Positions 49,808-59,351 are shown, counted from the first letter of the stretch. The stretch: 64,000 nt of DNA from Tenacibaculum sp. (GCA_022448525.1 JAKVCX010000007.1:199035-263034); one strand, 5' to 3'. Notes: a model not told the origin generated them from the sequence alone. Made by a program: numbers and translations.

Positions 49808-50236
49808 TTACACGCGCTTGATAACGTTTGTTACAATTCCCCAGATTACAAAGTTATTTTCTTCTGTGATTTTAATTATTGGATAATCAGGGTTTTCAGG
49901 TTGTAACCAAACTTCACTTCCATCCACTCGTAACCTTTTCACCGTAAATTCTCCATCTAAAAAACAAACTGCAATTTTATTATTCACTGGCGGAATACTT
50001 CGGTCTATAACTAATAGGTCTTTATCATCTAAACCAGCTCCAATCATTGATTGACCACTAACACGAGCGAAAAAAGTTGCATCTTTATTCCTTATTAATT
50101 CCTCGTCTAACGACAGTTTGGATTCACTAAAGTCTTCTGTAGGAGAAGGAAAACCAGCTGAAATTCCTGTGTCAACAAATAAAGCACCTTCGCTTTCTAT
50201 GTCTTTCGGACTAAAAAATGTTAATGTTAAACTCAT
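49808..50236 (-). CDS. umuD: UmuD-like S24 peptidase (SOS mutagenesis type)
   Basis: A 142-aa protein resembling UmuD. The self-cleavage site Ala27-Gly28 (AGFPSP), the nucleophile Ser63 (VSGQSMIGAG) and the general base Lys100 (GEFTVKRL) are aligned with the E. coli sites. UmuD partners with UmuC (Pol V), but no umuC is next to it; instead bioF follows by 2 bp. It may act with a distant UmuC/DinB or have another self-cleaving role. The upstream region has no recognised LexA box. Confidence 0.85.
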   Translation of the reverse strand: MSLTLTFFSPKDIESEGALFVDTGISAGFPSPTEDFSESKLSLDEELIRNKDATFFARVSGQSMIGAGLDDKDLLVIDRSIPPVNNKIAVCFLDGEFTVKRLRVDGSEVWLQPENPDYPIIKITEENNFVIWGIVTNVIKRV

Positions 50237-50375
50237 ACCTCAAATAAGAATAAAGTCAATGTTTGTTTTCTAAAATATTGAATAAGAACATCCCGGTAAA
50301 GTTAACCATTCTCTTTTATTTTTTAACTATATTGTGCTACTCTTAACGAGACAACCTAATACTTACTTTATCCCT

Positions 50376-50837
50376 ATGTCAAAAAAGTTAAAAATTGATG
50401 GTATTGATAAAATTATCATCAAAAGGTTGGTGAAAGATGCAAGGACCCCCATTTTAAGTATCGCTAGAGAAGTTGGGATTTCAGGAGCTGCTATACACCA
50501 AAGATTACGAAAATTAGACGAGTCAAGTTTAATAGAAGGCTATAAAATGGTCTTAAACCCTAAAGCTTTAGGATATACTACAACTGCATTTGTTGGTGTC
50601 TTTTTAGAGTCAGCTAGTTTATATTCATCAGCTATTAAAAGATTAAAAGATATTCCTGAAGTTGTTGAAAGTCATTATACTACTGGAAATTATGCTATTT
50701 TCATCAAAATAATGTGTAAGAATAATGAAGATTTAATGCATTTGTTAAATAAAGATATCCAGAGTATAAAAGGAGTTTCAAGAACGGAAACATTCATATC
50801 TTTGGATCAACAAATAGACAGACAAATAAAAATTTAA
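50376..50837 (+). CDS. Lrp/AsnC family transcriptional regulator
   Basis: About 153 aa from ATG 50376. N-terminal winged HTH (ILSIAREVGISGAAIHQRLRKLDESSLIEGYK) and C-terminal RAM ligand-binding domain (TTTAFVGVFLE, VVESHYTTGNYAIFIKIMC). An upstream TTG reading adds 14 residues and is rejected because family proteins start just before the KIDGIDKIIIKRL helix. Target unknown; diverges from the umuD-bioF genes. Confidence 0.88.
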   Translation: MSKKLKIDGIDKIIIKRLVKDARTPILSIAREVGISGAAIHQRLRKLDESSLIEGYKMVLNPKALGYTTTAFVGVFLESASLYSSAIKRLKDIPEVVESHYTTGNYAIFIKIMCKNNEDLMHLLNKDIQSIKGVSRTETFISLDQQIDRQIKI

Positions 50838-50845
50838 ACCTTTTT

Positions 50846-51427
50846 ATGAACGATTTTATATTGTATTTCAAAATGGGCTTGTTTCATGTTTTAGATTTGA
50901 AAGCCTATGATCATATCTTGTTCTTAATTGTATTAGCAGTTGTTTATCAATTCAAACAATGGAAAAAAGTAATTTGGTTAATTACCTTATTTACGTTAGG
51001 GCATTCAATTACTTTAGCATTATCTGCTTACAATGTTATTAGAGTTAGAGAAGATTTGGTAGAATTTTTAATTCCGCTTACAATTTTTATAACAGGTTTA
51101 ATGAATGTGTTAACAGCACGAAAAGCATCTGTTGGTAAGGAAAATCAAAATTTATTCTTTGCATTATTCTTTGGATTGATTCATGGTTTAGGGTTTTCGA
51201 ATTATTTCAAAGCAATGATTGGTAGAGCGTCAGATAAGTTTTTACCGTTGGTTGAGTTTGCACTTGGTGTGGAAGCTGCTCAAATCATTATTGTCGGGTT
51301 GATTTTATTAGTCGGAGGTTTAGTTCAGTCTGTATTCGGTGTTAATCGACGTGATTGGATTTTGATAACTTCTGCAATTGTAATTGGATTTGCCTGTCAG
51401 ATGATGATGAATCGTGTTTTTTGGTAA
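50846..51427 (+). CDS. HupE/UreJ family membrane protein
   Basis: A 193-aa protein with about six hydrophobic segments and the conserved His motifs of HupE/UreJ_2: GLFHVLDLKAYDHILFL, TLGHSITLAL, and FGLIHGLGFSNYF. The family is linked to nickel or other metal transport. It lies 8 bp after the Lrp gene, so probably co-transcribed. Confidence 0.85.
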   Translation: MNDFILYFKMGLFHVLDLKAYDHILFLIVLAVVYQFKQWKKVIWLITLFTLGHSITLALSAYNVIRVREDLVEFLIPLTIFITGLMNVLTARKASVGKENQNLFFALFFGLIHGLGFSNYFKAMIGRASDKFLPLVEFALGVEAAQIIIVGLILLVGGLVQSVFGVNRRDWILITSAIVIGFACQMMMNRVFW

Positions 51428-51472
51428 AAATTAACTTCTTTAACCCGAATTTCTCCGTATTTTAGCTAATCT

Positions 51473-51907
51473 ATGTCTTTAACAAAGAAAGAATTAACAT
51501 ATGCCCGAGCTTATTTAAAAATGGCTAAAGAATGGGCAAAATTATCACATTGCGAACGTAAACAAGTTGGAGCACTTATCGTCAAAGATAGAATGATTAT
51601 TTCTGACGGTTATAATGGAACACCAACTGGTTTTGAAAATGTTTGTGAAGATGAAGAAGGTTACACGAAATGGTATGTGTTGCATGCTGAAGCAAATGCT
51701 ATTTTAAAAGTAGCTGCTTCAACACAATCATGTAAAGGTGCAACATTATACATTACTTTGTCTCCTTGTCAGCAATGTAGTAAGCTAATTCATCAATCGG
51801 GTATAACTCGAATTGTTTATTCTAATGAGTATAAAGATAAAAGCGGTCTTGAGTTTTTAGAGAAAGCAGGAGTTGAATTGATTTATTTACCAGATGAACA
51901 AGAATAA
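51473..51907 (+). CDS. Deoxycytidylate/cytidine deaminase family protein
   Basis: A 144-aa zinc deaminase: HAEANAIL (His and catalytic Glu) and SPCQQCSKLIHQSG (two Cys ligands) are complete. The length and DGYNGTPTGFENVCEDEEG segment fit dCMP deaminase (ComEB type), which provides dUMP for thymidylate. Its 3' end overlaps the S41 peptidase gene by 14 bp. Confidence 0.9.
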   Translation: MSLTKKELTYARAYLKMAKEWAKLSHCERKQVGALIVKDRMIISDGYNGTPTGFENVCEDEEGYTKWYVLHAEANAILKVAASTQSCKGATLYITLSPCQQCSKLIHQSGITRIVYSNEYKDKSGLEFLEKAGVELIYLPDEQE

Positions 51908-53492
51908 TTTTCCTATCTTTTTTGCCATTGCTATGGCTTTTGGTGTTTTAATTGGAGCCTTTTTTTCAGGTCAATCAACGACCTTGAGTAAAAGTTCTTT
52001 AAAAGAACAAAAAATAAAGCGTCTTATTAATTTTATTCAGCAAGATTATGTTGATAACGTAAATACAGACGAATTACTTGACGGTGCTATTGCACAAATG
52101 CTAACAAAGTTAGACCCTCATTCTGTTTACATTCCAAAGGAAAATTTACAAGCTGTTACCGAAAATATGCAAGGGAATTTTGTAGGAATCGGAGTACAAT
52201 TTAGAATTATGGATGACAGTATTACCGTGGTTCATCCGATGAAAGGTGGCCCAAGTATAAAAAAAGGAATTAAGGCAGGAGATAGAATTTTAGTTGCTGA
52301 TTCTGATACTTTGTTTGGAAAAGGAATCCGTAATAATCAAGTACTACAAAAATTAAAAGGAGCACCTAATACCGAAGTAAAATTAACAGTCTACAGAAAA
52401 TCAAATGATAGTTTATTTGATGTGACGGTAGAAAGAGGTAAAGTTAATATTAAAAGTGTCGATATCGCCTATATGTTAAATGATAGTATTGGATACATAA
52501 AATTAGATCGATTTGCACGTAACACCTATAAAGAGTTTAAAGAGTCACTTACTATTTTGAAAGGTTTAGGTATGACTGATTTAATTCTAGATTTAAGAGG
52601 CAATGGCGGTGGATTTATAGATATTGCAAATAGTATTGTTGATGAGTTTTTAGAAGACGATAAATTAATTGTATTTACGAAAAATAACGGCGGAGAAATT
52701 AGTGAATCTTTTGCGACTTCAGATGGTGATTTCGAGAATGGAGGTTTGTATGTTTTAATAGATGAAAATTCGGCATCAGCTTCCGAAATAGTTGCAGGAG
52801 CCTTACAGGATAATGACAAAGGAACTATTGTTGGTAGAAGATCTTTTGGAAAAGGATTAGTGCAAGAAGAAATGGATTTAGGTGATGGCTCGGCAGTTCG
52901 TTTAACTACGGCTCGTTATTATACGCCAACTGGCCGATCAATTCAAAAGCCATATAAAAATCCTAACAATAGCGATGAAGAATTTTCAGATAATGGAATT
53001 GGTTCACAGCTAAGTTATGGTGATGAGGTAGAAAGCCGATACAGAAATGGAGAATTGTTGAATAGAGATAGTATAAAAACTGTTGACAGCTTAAAGTATA
53101 CAACTCCAAAAGGTAAAGTTGTATATGGTGGCGGTGGAATCATTCCAGACGTTTTTGTTCCAATTGATACTTCGTCTTATATTTCCCCATATTATTATGC
53201 TTATTTAAACGATTTTGCTTTTAAATATGTAGATAATAATAGAGAAGATTTATCGTCACTTAAAATTGACGATTTCATTGAAAATTTCGATACTGATCAA
53301 AAAGTTTCAGATCAATTTTTTAGTAAAATTAAGGATTTAAGACTTTCAACGCTTACCAGAGAAAAGTTGAAGAAGTTCTTGAAAATAACTATTGCCCGAG
53401 AATTATTTAACGATCAAGGATTATATAGAATGAATCACCTTGATGATAATATGATTCTAAAAGTATTAGAGCTGGAAAAAAATAATGAATAG
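51894..53492 (+). CDS. C-terminal processing peptidase, S41 family
   Basis: A 532-aa periplasmic protease (CtpA/Prc type). N-terminal membrane segment/signal (about 7-27), PDZ domain (about 90-170; GVQFRIMDDSITVVHPMKGG, KAGDRILVADSD), and the S41 domain with ENSASASEIVAGALQD (catalytic Ser) and GRRSFGKGLVQ (catalytic Lys). A C-terminal extension of about 130 aa follows. Starts inside the deaminase gene; ends at a strong terminator. Confidence 0.92.
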   Translation: MNKNNFPIFFAIAMAFGVLIGAFFSGQSTTLSKSSLKEQKIKRLINFIQQDYVDNVNTDELLDGAIAQMLTKLDPHSVYIPKENLQAVTENMQGNFVGIGVQFRIMDDSITVVHPMKGGPSIKKGIKAGDRILVADSDTLFGKGIRNNQVLQKLKGAPNTEVKLTVYRKSNDSLFDVTVERGKVNIKSVDIAYMLNDSIGYIKLDRFARNTYKEFKESLTILKGLGMTDLILDLRGNGGGFIDIANSIVDEFLEDDKLIVFTKNNGGEISESFATSDGDFENGGLYVLIDENSASASEIVAGALQDNDKGTIVGRRSFGKGLVQEEMDLGDGSAVRLTTARYYTPTGRSIQKPYKNPNNSDEEFSDNGIGSQLSYGDEVESRYRNGELLNRDSIKTVDSLKYTTPKGKVVYGGGGIIPDVFVPIDTSSYISPYYYAYLNDFAFKYVDNNREDLSSLKIDDFIENFDTDQKVSDQFFSKIKDLRLSTLTREKLKKFLKITIARELFNDQGLYRMNHLDDNMILKVLELEKNNE

Positions 53493-53524
53493 AAGTTGAT
53501 TCAGATATTAGCTGAATTAATTTG

Positions 53525-53563
53525 AAAAAAGAAGCATCATTTATTTAAATGATGCTTCTTTTT
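53525..53563. terminator. Intrinsic terminator after S41 peptidase, probably bidirectional
   Basis: GAAGCATCATTT (53531-53542) / AAATGATGCTTC (53547-53558), 4-nt loop, A-run before and T-run after. Also lies past the stop of the convergent small membrane protein gene. Confidence 0.88.
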
Positions 53564-53567
53564 TATA

Positions 53568-53741
53568 TTACATATTTTCTTTCAAGAAAAAATAATAGTA
53601 AATAACATAAAGCCATCCTAAACCTCCATGAATAAGAGCGAAGAGAATAGATTTATTTCTGTCCCAAGATATTATCATGGCTAGAATTGTTCCAATTAAA
53701 ACTCCAACATTTATTCCTTTTTCAGTAACAATTTTAAACAT
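53568..53741 (-). CDS. Small membrane protein (57 aa) after GH3
   Basis: ATG to TAA, 57 aa, with two hydrophobic segments (INVGVLIGTILAMIIS and ALIHGGLGWLYVIYYYFFL) separated by WDRNKSI. The sequence pattern (KGINVGV..., HGGLGWLYVIYY) recalls small conserved flavobacterial proteins, from memory. It starts 3 bp after the GH3 stop, so translationally coupled; then a terminator. Function unknown. Confidence 0.65.
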   Translation of the reverse strand: MFKIVTEKGINVGVLIGTILAMIISWDRNKSILFALIHGGLGWLYVIYYYFFLKENM

Positions 53742-53744
53742 AAT

Positions 53745-55241
53745 TTACTCTTTTAAAAACTTTTCTAATACATCGGCAATTTTTCTATTATCTGATAGTT
53801 GAGGTATTTTATTTTGTCCTCCAAATTTACCTATAGATTTCATGTATTCGTGGAATCCGCCTTTTTTAACCTTTCTAATAATTAATGGACGTAGCACTTT
53901 ACCTTCAATTAAATCTTGATAATAGATATTCTGCTCTTGCATAGAAGCATCTATTTTCGATGCTAACTTTTCCAAGTTTTCCGGTTCGTTTTCAAATTCA
54001 ATAAACCATTCATGGAATGGTAATCCGGTCTCAGGATTTACCTGTGGAGCTACTGTAAATTCACTTACATTAACATCTGTTCCTTTTATAGCGTCATTCA
54101 ATGCTTTTTCTACTTCTTTACCAATTACATGTTCTCCAAAAGCTGAGATAAAATGTTTTATTCTTCCTGTAACTTTGATTCGATAAGGTTTAAGGGAAGT
54201 AAACTCAACAGTATCGCCAATATTATAACCCCAAAGTCCAGCAGTAGTATTTAAAATAATTACGTAATTAACTCCAAGTTGAACATCTTTCAATGAAACT
54301 CTTGTTGGATTTTCTTCAAAAAACTCATTTGCAGGAATAAATTCGTAGAAAATTCCAGAGTCAAGTTGTAATAACATGCCTTTTTCCTGTTGTGAGTCTT
54401 GAAATGCAATAAAACCCTCTGATGCGGGATATAATTCTATATAATCTATTTTTTTACCAATTAAGGCTTCGAATTTATTTTTATAAGGTTCAAAATTTAC
54501 TCCACCATAAATGAAGAAATTGAAATTTGGAAATAATTCAGAAATAGACTTACCAGTTTTTTCAATTAATTTCTCAAAATACATTTGAACCCAAGACGGA
54601 ATTCCACTTATTACCGTCATATTTTCAGGTAATGTTTCTTCAACGATTTTATCAACTTTAGTATCCCAATCTTCAATGCAATTAGTTTCCCAACTTGGCA
54701 GTCTATTTTTTAATAAATAATTCGGAACGTAATGCGCCACAATTCCACTTAGTCTTCCAAGTTTAATTCCGTTTTTATTATCTAAAACAGGACTTCCTTG
54801 AAGGAAAATCATTTTTCCGTCGACAAAAGAAGCGTCTTTAGTTTCATTAATATAAAATAACAAAGCATTTCGAGCCGATTTAATATGCGTAGGCATCGAT
54901 TCTTTGGTAATTGGTATGTATTTAGCTCCAGAAGTTGTTCCGGAGGTTTTAGCGAAGTAAATTGGCTTACCTTTCCATAATACATTTTCTTCACCTTTTA
55001 CAATTCTATCAACATATGCTCTTAATCCCTCATAATCGTTTACAGGAACACGTTTTTTAAAATCCTCATACGTATTAATCGAAATAAAATCGTGGTCTTT
55101 TCCGAATGCAGTTTTACATCCTTCTGAAACTAAATTTTGAAATACTTTTTCTTGAGTTTCTAAAGGTTTATTAGCCCATTTTCTAACGCTTTTTACAGCA
55201 CGTTTTGCGAAAGGAATTGCTAAGAAAGATTTAAGAGACAT
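53745..55241 (-). CDS. GH3 auxin-responsive promoter family protein
   Basis: A 498-aa acyl-adenylate/thioester-forming family protein. N-terminal region VSEGCKTAFGKDHDF, ATP-binding YFAKTSGTTSGAKYIPIT (SGTTSG), FIYGGVNFEPY, ELYPASEGFIAFQ, LWGYNIGDTVEF and GRIKHFISAFGEHV are in order. Plant GH3 enzymes link amino acids to hormones; bacterial members probably adenylate carboxylic acids of unknown kind. Followed by a tiny membrane protein gene (3-bp gap). Confidence 0.88.
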   Translation of the reverse strand: MSLKSFLAIPFAKRAVKSVRKWANKPLETQEKVFQNLVSEGCKTAFGKDHDFISINTYEDFKKRVPVNDYEGLRAYVDRIVKGEENVLWKGKPIYFAKTSGTTSGAKYIPITKESMPTHIKSARNALLFYINETKDASFVDGKMIFLQGSPVLDNKNGIKLGRLSGIVAHYVPNYLLKNRLPSWETNCIEDWDTKVDKIVEETLPENMTVISGIPSWVQMYFEKLIEKTGKSISELFPNFNFFIYGGVNFEPYKNKFEALIGKKIDYIELYPASEGFIAFQDSQQEKGMLLQLDSGIFYEFIPANEFFEENPTRVSLKDVQLGVNYVIILNTTAGLWGYNIGDTVEFTSLKPYRIKVTGRIKHFISAFGEHVIGKEVEKALNDAIKGTDVNVSEFTVAPQVNPETGLPFHEWFIEFENEPENLEKLASKIDASMQEQNIYYQDLIEGKVLRPLIIRKVKKGGFHEYMKSIGKFGGQNKIPQLSDNRKIADVLEKFLKE

Positions 55242-55307
55242 ATTAGTTTGATTTTTGTTTGAAGATAGAAGTTCGAAGAGTTGTTTTCGTCTTCTGACTT
55301 ATAACAT

Positions 55308-56174
55308 TTATTGAAAGTCAATATAATTTGTTGGGTTTGTAGGATAACCGTTATTCCATAGCTCAAAGTGTAAATGTGGACCAGTCGTTAGTTCTCCTGT
55401 AGATCCTACACTTCCAATTACTTCACCAGATTTTACAAAATCACCTTGTTGTTTAAGTAAATCACCATTGTGTTTATATACAGAAACAAAATTATTACTG
55501 TGTTGTATGGTAATTGTATAACCAGTTTCTGCGGTCCAACCTGATAAAATTACCGTTCCGTCAGCAACAGCTTTAACCGGAGTGCCTGTTTTTGCTACAA
55601 TATCAATAGCGAAATGTTTATTTGCGGCATTAAAGGATTGGGAAACGCTTCCTGTGATAGGAGCAAAGAATATTATTTTTGCTTTATCTGCAGCACCAGC
55701 CGTTAAAGCATAACGATCTTTATTTTCAATTTGTTCTCTGAATTCTAAATCTTGTTCAGTAGCGGATAATTTTGTGTAATCTATTGCTGCTTTTTTCGAT
55801 TCGCTTCTAATTGAATCAATTGCATCAGGCTCAATTTCCCCAGTTAACACTGGTCTTAATGCCTGTGTGAACTTTTCTAAAACGGCGATTTTCATTTTTA
55901 AAGAATCAGCTTCGTACGTTAATTGTGTTGCTTTTTTCTTTAATTGAGTTGATGAATATCCAGGTATGTATTCTTTTAAAGATGTAAATGCAATTAGAAA
56001 AACTGTAAGCGTAATAATTGCGATGGAAAAAACTCCACCAACAACAAAAACATTTAAACGAGAAAGTTTCAAAGAAAAGCGTTCCTGAAATGTATCTTCA
56101 TTTAAAACAACCAAACGATATTTATCGGTCAGTTTTTGTTTTAATTTACTTGGTTTTTTCTTGTTTTTAGCCAC
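55308..56174 (-). CDS. M23 family metallopeptidase (peptidoglycan endopeptidase type)
   Basis: A 288-aa protein with N-terminal cytoplasmic basic region, one membrane segment (about 43-65), a coiled coil (about 75-155) and a LytM/M23 domain at the C-terminus. Zinc ligands: His187 and Asp191 (HFAID) and HLH (267-269) in GPHLHFELWNNG. Likely cell-wall hydrolase or divisome-type regulator. Start is GTG, supported by a -7 element 20 nt upstream. Confidence 0.9.
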   Translation of the reverse strand: MAKNKKKPSKLKQKLTDKYRLVVLNEDTFQERFSLKLSRLNVFVVGGVFSIAIITLTVFLIAFTSLKEYIPGYSSTQLKKKATQLTYEADSLKMKIAVLEKFTQALRPVLTGEIEPDAIDSIRSESKKAAIDYTKLSATEQDLEFREQIENKDRYALTAGAADKAKIIFFAPITGSVSQSFNAANKHFAIDIVAKTGTPVKAVADGTVILSGWTAETGYTITIQHSNNFVSVYKHNGDLLKQQGDFVKSGEVIGSVGSTGELTTGPHLHFELWNNGYPTNPTNYIDFQ

Positions 56175-56194
56175 GAATACTTTGTTTGGAATAC

Positions 56195-56202
56195 CAAATA
56201 TA
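56195..56202 (-). promoter_or_regulatory. -7 promoter element for M23 peptidase gene
   Basis: TATATTTG on the minus strand, 20 nt before the GTG at 56174. Confidence 0.55.
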
Positions 56203-56221
56203 CAACGAAAAAATAGGAAGA

Positions 56222-56806
56222 CTATTTTTTATAAAAGTTCATTTCATCAATATATTGCCAAACTGTTGCAGATAAAAGCGGTTTAATATTTTTTCCGTCT
56301 CTAATAGCATTTCGAACCATAGTTGAAGAAATTTCAACTATTGGAGCGTTTACTCTATGGATTTTAGGATGATTATCAAATTGGTTTTCTACTTTTCCTT
56401 CAGAAATTCTTGGATATACATAAACATTGTGATGCTCTAAAATAGTCTCGTAGTTTTTCCATTTATGAAGACTTTTTAAATTGTCTTCACCCATGATTAA
56501 GCTAAAATTATTTGACGGATATTTTTCTGAAATATGAGCTAATGTATGAACCGTATAATTTGGCTGAGGTAATTTAAACTCAATATCGGACGGAGAAATT
56601 TTATCATAATCTTCCGTAGCTCGATACACCATTTCGAAACGATGATGGTTATCTAATAAAGAACTTTTTTTCTTAAAAGGATTATGTGGGGTAACAACCA
56701 TCCATATTTCATCTAAATCAGAGTTTTCAACCATGTGATTTGCAATGATTAAATGACCAATATGAATAGGATTGAAAGTTCCGAAATATAATCCAATGTT
56801 TTTCAT
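56222..56806 (-). CDS. nadD: Nicotinate-nucleotide adenylyltransferase
   Basis: Makes deamido-NAD from nicotinate mononucleotide and ATP. 194 aa. The N-terminal FGTFNPIHIGHLIIANHM carries GxFxPxHxGH; further motifs are VVTPHNPFKKKSSLL, IMGEDNLKSLHKWKN and the C-terminal ISSTMVRNAIRDGK (ISSTxxR). Third gene of the yicC-gmk-nadD operon (60-bp gap after gmk). Confidence 0.95.
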   Translation of the reverse strand: MKNIGLYFGTFNPIHIGHLIIANHMVENSDLDEIWMVVTPHNPFKKKSSLLDNHHRFEMVYRATEDYDKISPSDIEFKLPQPNYTVHTLAHISEKYPSNNFSLIMGEDNLKSLHKWKNYETILEHHNVYVYPRISEGKVENQFDNHPKIHRVNAPIVEISSTMVRNAIRDGKNIKPLLSATVWQYIDEMNFYKK

Positions 56807-56866
56807 ATTCAGTGTTTTATGTTGAATAGAGTATGTTTAATGCAGAAAAGAATGTTGAACTATTCG

Positions 56867-57454
56867 TTATTCTTCTAAACCAATAAAATTACTTACTAAT
56901 TCTTCAGCTTCTTTTAAAGCTACATCTAGATCGTAGTTTTTAATAATTTTATCAAACTGAGGAGCAGTAGCTAATTCAACAGGAGCTTTTGCAATTCTCG
57001 CTGCAATTTTTTCGTCTGTTTCTTCTCCACGATTTTTTAATCTTCTCAAAAGTTCATTAATATCCGGCGGTTTCACGAAAACAGCTAATGTTTCTTCTGG
57101 GAATTTTTCTTTAATTCTTAATCCACCAGTTACATCAATATCAAAAATTACGTGTTTTCCTTTAGCCCAAATACGTTCAACTTCTGTTTTAAAAGTTCCG
57201 TAGAAATTATCTTTATAAACTTCTTCCCATTCTAGAAACTCGTCGTTTTTCATACGTGAGAAAAATTCATCTCTCGAAAGGAAGTAATAATCAATTCCGT
57301 CTTTTTCTTTTCCTCTTGGCGCCCGAGAAGTAGCAGAAATAGAGAATTCTAATCCGAACTTTTCTTGTGCTAGTAAATGACGAACAATAGTCGTTTTTCC
57401 AGAACCAGATGGAGCTGAAAACACAAATAATTTACCTTTAAATTCTTTCGCCAT
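56867..57454 (-). CDS. gmk: Guanylate kinase
   Basis: Phosphorylates GMP to GDP. 195 aa. Walker A SAPSGSGKTTIVRH at the N-terminus, SATSRAPRGKEKDGIDYYF (GMP-binding), GTFKTEVERI, VIFDIDVTGGLRIKEKF and LLRRLKNRGEET are all in order. The start overlaps the yicC stop by 1 bp, so the two are coupled. Confidence 0.96.
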   Translation of the reverse strand: MAKEFKGKLFVFSAPSGSGKTTIVRHLLAQEKFGLEFSISATSRAPRGKEKDGIDYYFLSRDEFFSRMKNDEFLEWEEVYKDNFYGTFKTEVERIWAKGKHVIFDIDVTGGLRIKEKFPEETLAVFVKPPDINELLRRLKNRGEETDEKIAARIAKAPVELATAPQFDKIIKNYDLDVALKEAEELVSNFIGLEE

Positions 57455-58320
57455 TATAATACGTTTAATATTTGTTCTTTAATTTTTTCCAATTCGTCTT
57501 TCATTTGAATTACCACTTTTTGCATTGGAGCAAAATTAGCTTTTGATCCGGTAGTGTTAATTTCTCTTCCTATCTCTTGAATAATAAAACCTAGTTTTTT
57601 ACCATTAGAATCGCTTGTGTTTAGGGCTTCTAAAAAGTAATCGAGATGATTTGCTAAACGAACCTTTTCTTCGTTAATATCTAGCTTTTCTAAATAATAA
57701 ATTAATTCTTGTTCAAATCGATTTTCATCAACTTCAACTTTTAATTCATCTAAGGCTTTAGCTAATCTTTGTTTTACGTTTGCAATTCTTTCGCCATCCA
57801 TTTCTCTAACTTGTTCTAAACAAGTTTTAATATTGGAAATACGTTCTTTAAAATCAGCTTCTAGAGAAGCAGCTTCATCAGTTCTATATTGAACAATTTC
57901 TTTTAAAGCAACCTCGATATGTTTTTCTATATCAGACCATTCATTTTCGTCCAATTCTTCACGTTCAGTTTTTAAAGCATCAGGCATTCTAACTGCCATT
58001 TTTAATAACTCAACATCATCATCAGAACCAACTACAACAATTTCTCTAAGTTGATTAATGTATTCTGAAACCACTCCTTTGTTAACAGAAGTTGAAGTTT
58101 CATCAGCAGTCATTTCAACATAAATAGAAAAATCTACTTTACCTCTTACTAAAGTACTCGCTAATTTCTTACGAATTGTTAATTCCTTTTCTTTATAAAA
58201 AGAAGGAATTCTTGTATTAATATCTAAGTTTTTACTGTTTAAAGATTTAACTTCAATAGTAACTTTTTTAGTGGGTAATTGTAATACGGATTTCCCGTAT
58301 CCTGTCATAGATTGAATCAT
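57454..58320 (-). CDS. yicC: YicC/YloC family endoribonuclease
   Basis: A 288-aa cytoplasmic protein. The YicC_N domain (MIQSMTGYGKS, TIEVKSLNSKNLDI, RGKVDFSIYVE) is followed by a DUF1732 C-terminus (LDYFLEALNTSDSNGKKLGFIIQEIGREINTTGSKAN). E. coli YicC is an endoribonuclease that acts on small RNA. Overlaps gmk by 1 bp, as in many bacteria. Confidence 0.93.
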   Translation of the reverse strand: MIQSMTGYGKSVLQLPTKKVTIEVKSLNSKNLDINTRIPSFYKEKELTIRKKLASTLVRGKVDFSIYVEMTADETSTSVNKGVVSEYINQLREIVVVGSDDDVELLKMAVRMPDALKTEREELDENEWSDIEKHIEVALKEIVQYRTDEAASLEADFKERISNIKTCLEQVREMDGERIANVKQRLAKALDELKVEVDENRFEQELIYYLEKLDINEEKVRLANHLDYFLEALNTSDSNGKKLGFIIQEIGREINTTGSKANFAPMQKVVIQMKDELEKIKEQILNVL

Positions 58321-58350
58321 ACCTTGATTTTAATGAGCCGTAAAGATACA

Positions 58351-59250
58351 TTATTTGCTTTTACTGGCAGGCGCCTGTTTTGAAACTAAGTATACACCAA
58401 TGAAAATTAGTACGGTAGCGAAAATTTTAATAGTATCTAAGTAATCACTTCCGACAATTAAAGCATAAATACTTGCCACTACTGGTTGCAAATATATAAA
58501 CACACTTACTGTGGTTGGTTTCAGTTTTGACAACGCCCATAAATTGAATAAATAGGTAATACATGAAGCAAAGATTACCACAAATCCTATACGTACATAG
58601 CCAGAAACTGGAATTATGTCCCATTGAATTTCTGTAAACTCAGATATTCCGAAAGGAAACATAAAAATAAAACCAAACAAATACAACCAGCGAATGAAGG
58701 TTATGGGTTTGTATTTTCCAACAATTTTTTTAGCTACAACCAGATACATTCCATAAGATGCTGCGTTTACAAATACTAAGAAATTTCCTAGCATCATGTT
58801 TTTTGCATTTCCGCCTGAACTACTACTGTATAAAATTAAAACTACAGCACCAATTAAACCGATTATAACTCCTAGAATTTTTATTAAGGTTGGTCTTTCT
58901 TTCATAATAATACTCGAAAAAATGAGTACTAAAATGGGAGAAGTAACCATCATAACAGATGCATTAATGGGAGTTGTATAGTTCAGTCCCTTGAAAAAAG
59001 TAAGCATGTTAAATGCTATTCCGAAGAAAGCTGCTAATGCAATTAATTTATAATCACCTTTTTCAACTTTATCATTTTTAATAAATAAGCTGGCTATCCA
59101 AAAAATTAACATTGCTGAGCTCACTCTTATGAAAATGAATCCAAAAGGTTTTACATAGTGAGGCATTACCTCTTTAGCAACAGTAAAAGTAACTCCGTAT
59201 ATAATTGTTACAATAGATACAGCCAATAAGGCTAATACTCTTGTATTCAT
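58351..59250 (-). CDS. EamA/DMT family transporter
   Basis: About 299 aa from ATG 59250, with ten hydrophobic segments in two EamA repeats (for example VSIVTIIYGVTFTVAKEVMP, LGVIIGLIGAVVLILY, PTTVSVFIYLQPVVASIYALIV). A TTG at 59280 would add ten residues and is less likely. Exports or imports small metabolites; substrate unknown. Confidence 0.88.
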   Translation of the reverse strand: MNTRVLALLAVSIVTIIYGVTFTVAKEVMPHYVKPFGFIFIRVSSAMLIFWIASLFIKNDKVEKGDYKLIALAAFFGIAFNMLTFFKGLNYTTPINASVMMVTSPILVLIFSSIIMKERPTLIKILGVIIGLIGAVVLILYSSSSGGNAKNMMLGNFLVFVNAASYGMYLVVAKKIVGKYKPITFIRWLYLFGFIFMFPFGISEFTEIQWDIIPVSGYVRIGFVVIFASCITYLFNLWALSKLKPTTVSVFIYLQPVVASIYALIVGSDYLDTIKIFATVLIFIGVYLVSKQAPASKSK

Positions 59251-59351
59251 TGCTAATATAATTTTAAAAATTAGCGGCAAAGGTCGGCATAATAATTCTA
59301 TTAAGATGTCTTAATAGAAAAATAAAACTTCAATATAAAAACAGTATTTGG

